From: Cladophialophora immunda
Lineage: Eukaryota; Ascomycota; Eurotiomycetes; Chaetothyriales; Herpotrichiellaceae
DNA length: 64,000 bases
Assembly (NCBI RefSeq): GCF_000835495.1
Contig: NW_015622542.1
Location: 2,068,485 to 2,132,484, forward strand
Direction of reading: 5' to 3'
Made by a program: the position numbers and the translations under genes. Below the pieces are notes generated by a model. That model ran no database searches. It was not told where the DNA came from and worked only from the letters and a program-made list of their open reading frames with translations. Shown here piece by piece: positions 55,797-64,000 of this stretch. How positions within the stretch are numbered: the stretch's first letter is position 1; each line of letters begins with the position of its first letter.

Positions 55797-58485
55797 TTAG
55801 GAACAATCATACCGATATGGTGGCGTCTCACCTTCTTCGTGCCTGGTCTCAAGCTTCACTTCCCAAGTGTTATTGTCCCGCTGCCTGTAAGCATCCCCCA
55901 AGGGATAATGTGCCGATCCGATCGGTAGCTGTAGATGACGGTTATCCGCGCTCTCGAGCTTCTCCGCATGCGTAAAGAACTTCTCCCTCGAGAGGCCGCG
56001 GAAGGTGATGACGGTGGTAGCGCCTCGGCGTTCAACTTCAACTTTACCCAGGCGAGATCTGAGCGGAATTTGCAAGACCGCTGCAGGATTTTGGAAGAAG
56101 ATCATAAGCCTGAGCCCGACATCACGCTGAGGTCCGGTTCTCCCATCGAGGTAAGTGAGTCGCCGACCTTTCCATTTTTGAATCGAACTCGCCTCGATGC
56201 CGTCTCGAATCTTCGACAATTCTCTGGGGAAGTCACGCCTAGCCGAGACAGTGACAGGGTGTCTCAGACTGTAACATTGCCGCATTTCATCATTAGAGCC
56301 GCCGCCGATGATTCCGAAGGATCGAGGGGTATACTGGGTAACGGTTGCGTGAAAGTCAAGCAACCCGTTCTCAAAGTACAAATCCGTCTCGAACCAGTCA
56401 GCGCCCGACCTCAAGATTCGACAATGGCCACGATTTCCACCGTCGAGGAGCGCTGAATGTAATAATCGAACTTCCCCCTCAGGTAGCCGTTTCGAAAGGA
56501 CATCTTGCTTGGAGGGGGTTTTGAACCATATCTTCATCCAAAAACCACCCTTTTGGTGAAACAGCCTCAACCTGCATGGGAGTTCCGCATTCTGAGGGGA
56601 ATCTGACGCCACAATCCGGACTCCTTCCAGCGACACGAACGAGGTGCCGTTCGTGTCCATTGCAACCTCGACATAGCCTGGAGGAATATCTCGAAGGTCG
56701 TCATTGTTTGCCGCCAGAAGCACACCGCTGGGGTCGTTCCTCGCAGCCAGATAATCGTTCACTAGCACGGTAAGGCGCTCCGCGACTTCGCCAGACGTAG
56801 GTCGGTCTGATGGATTGATTTTTAGCATTTGCGTCATTGTCGTAACAAGCTCTTCCATGTATGTGTGTAAAGCTGTTGATTCAACAGTCAAGCTATAAGC
56901 CAAAATCTTGTCAAGTTGTGCCGCCACTGCTGGATTGAGGTCTGGCCCAACCATCCCGTCGACATGATATGGGGCAACTTCGCTTCCGGGGGAATGCATT
57001 CTGCGATCCTCGTCGAACCTTATCACTGCATCGACTTTACCAAGACATACATAGGTGTATAACTGGACCATGATACAAGCTAGAGACCAGATGTCATACT
57101 TGAAGAGATCACGAAAGTCAGGACGTTCGTTGGAGGTATTACTGGCGTAGCCCACATGACGAGATTCGACGAGATGGCGAGAAGGCATTGATTCAGGGGG
57201 AGCGTATTCTGGATCTCCTCCACGATAGTCATCTCCTCCGTATTGCTGCATGCCAATGCGAACGACTTTGATGAGTGCTTGGCCAAAGTCAGTGATCTTA
57301 AAGGTCCCGTCCCACGTAATGAGAACATTCCTTGGTTTGAGGTCGAAGTGAAATCCGACGATCTCCCTGTCATTATCCAACGTCATTTGCGGATGGTGGA
57401 TCGTGCGTAGGCCTTGAGCCATACCTCTGATGCCGGAACTGATCCAATCATCAGGAAACTGCCTGTGCGTATAGTTGGGCGGGTGTCGGCCGTGATACAG
57501 CAAATCATGGAGGTTCATCTCCACGTAAGGGAAGAGTAGGTTGATCTCGTCCCCAAACGTGTAGAAAGCAATCAAATCTATCAGATTTTCTTTGCCTTCT
57601 TTCTGTCGACGGATCACATCGAGAAAGTCTCGCTCCATCTGAACAGAGTTTTCGAGTGTTTGCCCTCTTGTCCCTTGAATCATTTTTCGCGCGATGAAGA
57701 ACTACGCCACGTTAGTTTTGGGGGTCTGTGATCCAAACGCACGGACAGTCAAATGGACTCACTTTTTGATCCGCTGAAGGTGATACGGGTTGTGCTCCGG
57801 CGTAGTCCTTGATCAGCTCTTTGACGTCGTCGCCAAGGTACTCCGGGTGCACTTCTACCTTCGAGACCGTTCCAAATGATCCGCTCCCGTGTGGATCCTC
57901 GCTCAAAAACGGTAGACGAGTACCCGATGGGTAGTTTCGCTCAGGGTGATCCAGCGAAATGCACTCCGGTTTGAACATGGCTTTCGCATGTCGGATTCTC
58001 TCCTTGACATCCTCGGCTATATCCTCTTTACCGTCAATGGCGTCAATGCCTTCGTCAGAGAGTAAAGTCTTGTATAACCGGTAAAGTTGAGATATCTGAT
58101 CTGTATAGAGAAGGACTGCAACGACAATCTTTGGCTCGTCTCTTGGACGCATAATTGCGTCGATGACGTTGGTCCTTTGGCCGCCACTGTAACCCTCTTT
58201 CGGGATAGGCTTTTCAAACACACAGCTACGACATGTGCAGTCTGTCAATTCGCGTAGCATGTCTCTGGTCACAAGCTCAAGAATCCCTGAGCGAGGGAAA
58301 AACAGCTTTGGTTCCAGTTCGGTCAGCTTTCGTAGTGGCAAAGGCCGAGGATCGCTCCCGCGAGGATCATGGACGACAGGAGGTTCGGCCTTGAGATACA
58401 ATTTGTAAAGCCATTTTTGACACGCGTTATCGAACTCATGGTCTTCCCTGCCTTGACCTTGACGCAAGGAACGGAGTATATCCAT
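55797..58485 (-). CDS. Protein kinase with novel N- and C-terminal domains
   Basis: Exon 1 is 58485-57763, the 61-nt intron 57762-57702, exon 2 57701-55797; 875 residues. Residues 1-195 are an unrecognised alpha-rich domain with a CxCxxC cluster (TDCTCRSC, C83-C88). The kinase domain follows: Gly loop GSGSFG (200-205), Lys247 in FFIARKMI, probable alpha-C Glu264, HFDLKPRN (359-366; Arg of HRD replaced by Phe, Asp361 kept), DFG (379-381) and APPE (408-411). It appears catalytically competent. Residues about 575-875 form a second unknown region, probably beta-rich (WMKIWFKTPSKQD, LYFENGLLDFH). The intron removal is needed to place Lys247 next to the Gly loop exon. It converges on the CorA-like gene. 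Confidence 0.82.
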
Positions 58486-59033
58486 TGCGAACGCCGCGGA
58501 TTGCGTGTCTGGTCAAGACAGGCAAGGCTGAAAAGGGAACTCTCATGCGGCAAGGCAGACCCACCCGACCGGGGTGGTAACCGTGCTCAATTGCTAATCT
58601 GTGTTCTGGTCGATGTACGCATTGGCTTCCGTAATTTAGTGGAATTCGATTTGGAAGCGGAGGACTCTCACAAGCAAGGCCGATAGTAGAATTGAACAAA
58701 GGTTACGCAAGTGAGTCGCGATAAGGCTTGGGCGTTCTTTCAGCTGAACCGCCGAGGCTGGCGCCAAGACGAACTATACTCACGTGGAGCTCACCCCATA
58801 TTGGGACTAGGGTAATGCCGCCCTACTCATTCCTAGTGCACCCTTCTTCAGGGACTCTTATTGGTCAAGCGACGACTCAATAGGGTGCCTCAGGGAGGTT
58901 CTACACTACGCCACAGCACCCTTTTACTCGTACGGGCTGAAAGGCTTGGACGAGGCCCAAATATACGGTAGGCAGTCACTAGAATGAACACCGCTGGTAG
59001 CGGCAACACTCATGGCCTAAAATTGGACCTCTA
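58486..59033. other. Intergenic: kinase promoter
   Basis: 548 bp upstream of the kinase and downstream of the next minus-strand gene. No gene seen. Confidence 0.45.
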
Positions 59034-61129
59034 TCATTCATACATTCGATCCGCTCTCGGCGGTCCTTCAGCTTTGTCCACCGATCCAAAAGCCAGCCTC
59101 CCAACATCATCTCTTTCACGTACATCCCTCAGCTGTACTTTCAACTCCTTCAAAATGCGTGTACGATCAGTGCCCCCAAGTGTGCTGCCACCCTCTGGAA
59201 GTTCTACGTACGGCGAATCCCGCGTCATTGACGAGATAGACCCCAGGATATCCGGTGAAGAGGTATTCCAACGTAGCACAGCGCCAATAGACGCAGTAAT
59301 CAGCATGAGAATGCAGGAGAGCACAAAGATCGTCCACCAACCCCATTGGCAGACGTATCTGACATTATTGACTGATGCGAGGGCCGCAACAGTATTGTTC
59401 CCAGGTTCATCGGCTGGACCACCTTCGGACTCTCCAGTTCCAGTACCAACAGTCAAGCCAGTGATGGTAAAGGGCGCCAAACTGCCGAGATAGTAGCTAT
59501 TGAGGACTTGGCCTAGCCGGATGGACATATCATCCCGCGAGAGCTCGTACAGATTCACCACAAGACGGTAAGAGTTGGCGAATGGATTGAGAGGGTTATT
59601 CAGGTAAAATTCCGTGGCGGATGATGTTTCCGCAGTCTGTGCCTGTGAGCTTGTGGCTAGGGGAAACTGCCACCCGAATCCGTTGAAATAATAGCCAAAC
59701 TCGAATGGAACCAGCCGTGGGTCTGGGTGAGCGTTTTGCGACGGTCTCATACTGTTCACGCCGCACGCGAGGCCGGTGCAGTTGATGGCAACTTCAACAT
59801 ACTCGGTCGAAATATGGCAATATGCGCGAGTAAAACCACTCTCGTATCCTGCCATTGACTGAAAGAGGAGGGTCGCCTGAGGGTGGGTCTCGGTTTTCTG
59901 ATTCGACTCACTTACATAGTCGTATACGCTCCCATACGACATTTCGACGATGTAGTCAATCGCGATGGAGTAGGTGGAGCCCGCAATCCCATAGAACGTG
60001 CCATTAGGAGAACCTTTCGTGGCAACCTCTGGCACTGTCGCGTTAATCCAGGTACCGTTTGTAAGTCTGTAACAGTCCAGGTCAAAGTAGCTCGTTTCCA
60101 TCGTGAATGAGCTGTTCGAAGATCTTGACAGGCCCGAAACAGGAATGCCTATCAGCGAGGAATACAGAACATCCTGGTCCATAGGTACGTCCTGCCATCC
60201 AGTCGAAGTGGCCACGGAACCGAGCCTAGATAAGTACGGAATCTTGACGTTCCCCCAGAGGTCCATTGTTGAAGTCTTGACAGATGCAGGTGCCATGAGC
60301 GAGCTGGAGTACATGGCGTTCAACGACGGTAGGGCGTACCAGAAGTAATCGCCACTTTCAAACCACGACCATGCTTTCTGTCCCGTTGTGAGATAAGATA
60401 GCACTGGTTGAGAGAGCTCAGCCCTGTCTCGAATTTTGAGCATTTGCAAGGATGACTGGCCTCCAATTGGTGAAATGGCCGCTAGGGCGACCAGAACGAC
60501 GCCGGCAATGTTGAGCACCCGCAGCGCCCATAACGTTTGCAAAGCTCCAAACAGTGACTGGCTCGCCAGTAGCTGCTCCAGGAGACCGAGAGTAGTCCCG
60601 CGCTCGAACTTCCATGTTGCAAAGGCTTTGATGGTTCGAGCGACGATGGCGGTGAAGACTATGGGAAATATGGTAACGGTCTAACAGGGACAAGGTTGTC
60701 AGGCACTCAAATTTGATCAGCTACGTAGCTCGAACGGAGACTTACAGCGTTCATGGCAGAATAGATCGTCGACCATTGATGAGGGGGAGCAATTTTGCCA
60801 TTCAGCACTGCTGCAGCACCTGCGAGAACCAGGAAGGGAAAGACGACGATGACAGTCGCGAAGTCGACGATTAGACCGAAATAGTGGCCAAAGCCGTGCT
60901 TTCGGAGTGAGGCAGGTTTCGGCGGCCACCCACCAATTGACTTTGTTGCTGTTTCCGGAGATGTCGCGACAGCTTTTGGCTGAGCTGAAGCAACATGCTT
61001 GTCATGACTCTTTTCTTCGCTTTCGGTTCTTGTCTCTGCCGAGTCATCTCCTTTCATCAGGGAGTCATTGCTTGTCTCCCTGCCTTCGGGTTCTCGGTCT
61101 GTGGTTTCGAATGTGCTATCTCCCGTCAT
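59034..61129 (-). CDS. Four-helix fungal membrane protein of unknown function
   Basis: Exon 1 is 61129-60746, the intron 60745-60681 (GTAAGT...TAG), exon 2 60680-59034; 676 residues. The N-terminal 75 residues are Glu/Ser/Asp-rich and cytosolic. Helices are at about 83-105 (FGLIVDFATVIVVFPFLVLA), 129-150 (TVTIFPIVFTAIVARTI), near 180 (VLNIAGVVLVALAAISPIGG) and near 585 (WWTIFVLSCILMLITASIGA). Between helices 3 and 4 lies a long ectodomain of about 390 residues with several N-glycosylation sequons and paired Cys. The end, SSPDILGSISSMTRDSPYVE, is a motif shared by a large fungal family without assigned function. Confidence 0.75.
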
Positions 61130-62144
61130 CTTTCAAACAACATGACTTCACAATAGATATCGCATAGCAAGGCCACGAGGCGTTCCAGGATAAAAACCTG
61201 GAAGCGGACAAGACACCACCGAGTATTTAAGTACATGTGGCAGGCGAAAGGTGTCAATGACCAGCCAATCGTTGTGTTTCCCTGCCATCCGGCTCAAGGG
61301 ACTCATGTTGCTGCAGTTCCCTCTGACTGGAGTGGGAAATCTAACGGGCTTTTCAGCCTCACGCTAGGCAAAAGGCGTTGCTCGGAACGGGCCCTTCGAG
61401 CCGAAGACGCGGTGTCTTGTACGTAAAATGCTCGCTCGATTCGTCAAACTGCTTTTTAGTGGCTCGCTGGAAAGTGAGTAGCTGCCTAATCATCTCAGGA
61501 TCAATTCGGTTGTCAAGCGAGCAATATCGCTTCACCCAATAAAGTGCGATGGCGAAGACCAAAAGGACAACGCAGAGCTCGAGTGTGGAGCAATCTAGTT
61601 GGACATTCGCTCCTCTACGACCGTATTTCGAGGACCTCCACTTACTTTCTCTTCGTTCTTTTGCAGGTGGTGGTTATCTCTGGCGTGTTGCGCGTTGTTG
61701 AAGGGCCATATTGTTGATTGTATACAAATGAATGTAGGCACGAAAGTTGGAAAAAATCCATCATGGTTGTCTAGTTGATGCCCAGGTACGCACCAGCGAG
61801 TGGGAAGATGGCGAGTTGAGAGTGAGCAGCGTTTAAAAGCGGCACGGTCTGGGGGGAGCGTGTGCCAAGTTGAGTTCCTTCGAGTGCGTCGTCTTCGGGT
61901 GCCAAGATATGGTTCAGCTTCGCTTCTCTGGTGCCCGCGGCGCAGAGGTGCATAGGGCGGCATCACCCCTCTCCAAAACAAGCCTAGTTCGCACTCGGCA
62001 AACCTGGGCCTTGGCATTTTTGATCCCACAACCAAATTCCGGGTTCTTGGCCCTGCGATTTCGAGAAATTGTGCGCACCTTCAACTTCTCGACAACAACC
62101 TTCCGACTTTCAAGTAGACAAGTTCCCTCAGCGAAATCGTCAAG
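61130..62144. other. Divergent intergenic between membrane-protein and RPP1 genes
   Basis: Includes the possible exon at 61359-61625 listed separately and the RPP1 promoter. Confidence 0.45.
61359..61625 (-). CDS. Possible terminal exon of a small membrane protein
   Basis: A frame open from about 61669 to the stop at 61359 encodes a hydrophobic helix (STLELCVVLLVFAIALYW) followed by a basic, charged tail (VKRYCSLDNRIDPEMIRQLL). No ATG lies upstream in frame before the stop in the 61680 area, so it would need an upstream exon that I could not resolve. It could be a decayed gene. Confidence 0.22.
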   Translation of the reverse strand, partial: YGRRGANVQLDCSTLELCVVLLVFAIALYWVKRYCSLDNRIDPEMIRQLLTFQRATKKQFDESSEHFTYKTPRLRLEGPVPSNAFCLA

Positions 62145-62655
62145 ATGTCCACCGCCGAGCTCGCCAGCTCTTACGCCGCTCTCATCCTCGCCGACGACGG
62201 CATTGAAATTACCGTACGCAAGACCCTTTCTGAATGTTCCAGGCCTCAATTGAAGGGCCCTCCAACCTAAGAGACTAACACCCGTGTGTTCTACTGTAGG
62301 CCGATAAACTCAACACCCTCATCAAAGCGGCCGGTGTCGTTGATGTCGAACCCATCTGGGCTACCCTGTTCGCAAAGGCGCTGGAAGGAAAGGATGTGAA
62401 GGACATGCTTCTCAACGTCGGCTCAGGCGGTGGTGCCGCGGCCGCTGCTCCTGCTGGTGGTGCTGCCGCCGGCGGCGCTGCTGCAGCTGAGGAGGCGCCC
62501 AAAGAAGAGGAGAAGGAAGAGGGTACGTTTCCGCCGCGGCAGATTTTGCTGGCCCGCGCCCCGCTCTCTCTCTCCCTCGACAGACGTTTGCTGACAATGA
62601 ATCTACAGAGAAGGAAGAATCCGACGAGGATATGGGTTTCGGTCTCTTCGATTAA
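62145..62655 (+). CDS. RPP1: 60S acidic ribosomal protein P1
   Basis: A ribosomal stalk protein that pairs with P2 and recruits elongation factors. Exons: 62145-62213, 62300-62522 and 62609-62655, giving 112 residues. The N-terminal dimerisation helices begin [20 protein letters not shown] and [20 protein letters not shown]. The Ala/Gly-rich hinge and acidic segment ([19 protein letters not shown]) lead to the universal C-terminus MGFGLFD. The [17 protein letters not shown] helix confirms P1 rather than P2. The last intron splits the acidic tail codon GAG. Fully intact. Confidence 0.97.
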
Positions 62656-63450
62656 GCGTCTGCTTCGCCTCGAGTTTGTTCTCACACGCCGCCTTTTCTC
62701 TACCACGACTTCTCCGAGGTCAATCGAAAAAGTTTTTTCCATGGCATGCACACCGATGCACACTGCTTCGCTTTGCTATGCTGGTGAATTGCCCATAGGG
62801 CAGGGAAACGGCAACAAGACCAAAGAGCATTGACATTTTATGGAGTATCAAAATCAAGGGAAACAAAGTCGAGAACACCGGTCCGGGACGAGCGATGGCC
62901 AGCTAAGACTCATGCGGACTCATCGAGCCAGACAGCACATTGAGAGAATTGATACCCCAATGTCAATAACTCATTCCAAGATGAATGTTTGGTTTTGTGT
63001 CATGGACGAACAACTTGATGCGCCCCACGAAATGCAAAAATGATGTGTGTACGTGAGGATGATTCTCGTGCGGCACAATCTCCATCCGGAAGACCGTGAC
63101 ACTCACGCCATGTTTGGAATTATTGACCTAGAACTCATCTCCGCGCTTCGCATCGCTCTGCTTTTTCGTTCTGTCCTCTACACGGGTCCATTTGCCGCGT
63201 TGGTGAAGTGGTTTACGTCCAAAAGCTCCCTGCCTCCATCAGCCTCGTCGATGCCCCACTCGCTCGACTCCCCCACACTTCTCCAACCCGGGAGTTGATC
63301 TCCCTTTCAGTTTTACGATCATTCTTACTCTGCTCGTGAAATGTACTTGATTGATTTGCTTCTGTGACGTGACCTGTGCTGCAACAGTCCAGGACTTCGT
63401 GGGAACGTGGCTGCCTTTGTAACAAAGAAGCGAACCATTCCATCTCGAAG
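62656..63450. other. Intergenic between RPP1 and the alcohol dehydrogenase gene
   Basis: No gene seen. Long minus-strand frames that begin at 63325 are antisense to the dehydrogenase gene. Confidence 0.45.
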
Positions 63451-64000
63451 ATGACATTCTCCTACGGCATTGACCACCTCGAGCCCGCCTTTGACGATCG
63501 TGACATCCCGTACATCACCTGGGGGCTGCGCTTCGACGAAGCCTGCGCGTACCACATCGCCAACACGGTCAAAGCCAGCCGGGTCTACATCATCGCGTCC
63601 AACTCGCTGTCGAAGAACACCAATGCGCTGAAACGGCTCCAAGACGCCTTGGGCGACAAGGTCGTGGGACTGAGGATCGGCATGACCCCACACACGCATT
63701 GGAACGAGGTCCTGGAGATTGCGCAGGACGCGGCGCCCAAGAACCCGGACTGCATCGTGACGCTGGGCGCGGGATCGCTCACAGACGCGGCCAAGGTGAT
63801 CGCGTGGATGCTCGCCAATGACATCACCACGTCCGAGGGGTTGGAGAAGTTGTTTGCCGAAGGGCGAAAGACGTTCAAGGATCCCGTGATCCGCCACGTC
63901 GCCATCCCCACGAGCCTGTCCGGCGGCGAGTACCAGTCGATCGCGGGGGTGACGAGGGACGACGGCAGCCACCAGAAGTGCCTCTTTGAGCCGCCCACGC
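63451..64000 (+). CDS. Iron-containing alcohol dehydrogenase, 5' part
   Basis: The first 183 codons of a gene that runs off the right edge, with no intron so far. The N-terminus MTFSYGIDHLEPAFDDRDIP leads into a Rossmann-like domain. VYIIASNSLSKNT is the first nucleotide-binding strand and loop. TLGAGSLTDAAKVIAWMLAN corresponds to the GGGSxxDxAK NAD(P) motif of group III alcohol dehydrogenases, and AIPTSLSGGEYQ matches the conserved PTTxGTGSE position. The metal-binding histidines would lie beyond the edge. The Ser-Gly-Gly variant at that last motif, with Glu kept, is typical of maleylacetate-reductase-like fungal members. Substrate unknown. Confidence 0.85.
   Translation, partial: MTFSYGIDHLEPAFDDRDIPYITWGLRFDEACAYHIANTVKASRVYIIASNSLSKNTNALKRLQDALGDKVVGLRIGMTPHTHWNEVLEIAQDAAPKNPDCIVTLGAGSLTDAAKVIAWMLANDITTSEGLEKLFAEGRKTFKDPVIRHVAIPTSLSGGEYQSIAGVTRDDGSHQKCLFEPPT

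Noticed and set aside
63325..63972. 215-codon minus-strand frame
   Set aside because: Antisense to the alcohol dehydrogenase, which has conserved NAD-binding motifs on the plus strand.

Overview
The window is nuclear DNA of a filamentous ascomycete (Pezizomycotina). It has dense protein genes on both strands and short introns of about 44-120 nt with GTRNGT donors and YAG or AAAG acceptors. It encodes fungal forms of familiar eukaryotic proteins (VDAC, UBC9, ALG11, COX18, PTC5-like phosphatase, Tcf25/Rqc1, yapsin-like protease) plus fungal-only families (CorA-like fungal transporter, Pof1-type NMN adenylyltransferase). I cannot name genus or species from the sequence. I saw no rRNA, tRNA, CRISPR array, transposon or viral sequence. 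Gene models below were spliced by hand from reading frame, splice signals and family conservation.

Layout. 0-12 kb holds the 5' end of the ribonucleotide reductase large subunit gene (minus), a membrane-anchored kelch protein, chorismate synthase, methionine aminopeptidase 2, a divergent mitochondrial DnaJ protein, and the six-exon mitochondrial porin. 12-26 kb holds asparagine synthetase, the SUMO E2 UBC9, ALG11 divergent from COX18, and a mitochondrial PP2C phosphatase divergent from a Tcf25/Rqc1 protein. 26-33 kb holds a four-exon orphan gene and a mitochondrial SAP-domain protein. 33-52 kb holds surface and transport functions: a GPI-type aspartic protease, a short-chain dehydrogenase, an Avt-type amino-acid transporter, a secreted Ser/Thr-rich mucin-like protein, a disordered His-rich small protein, a Pof1-type nucleotidyltransferase and a Mup1-type amino-acid permease. 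52-62 kb looks accessory: a 70-residue novel protein, an eight-exon CorA-like membrane protein, a protein kinase flanked by two unrecognised domains, and a 676-residue membrane protein of unknown function. The window ends with ribosomal stalk protein P1 and the start of an iron-dependent alcohol dehydrogenase.

How the genes relate. There are no operons. Chorismate synthase and asparagine synthetase each carry a perfect TGACTCA (Gcn4/CpcA) element within 200 bp of the start codon. The RNR promoter carries several CGCG-core (MBF-like) elements. Five proteins between 8.8 and 32 kb look mitochondrial (DnaJ, VDAC, COX18, PTC5, SAP protein), with no evidence that they form a functional cluster. Three divergent pairs share short promoters (MAP2/DnaJ, ALG11/COX18, PTC5/RQC1). 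The least understood part is 52-62 kb, especially the kinase. Notable gene-structure points are a GC-AG intron in ALG11 and stop-free introns of length 3n in the porin and Avt genes.
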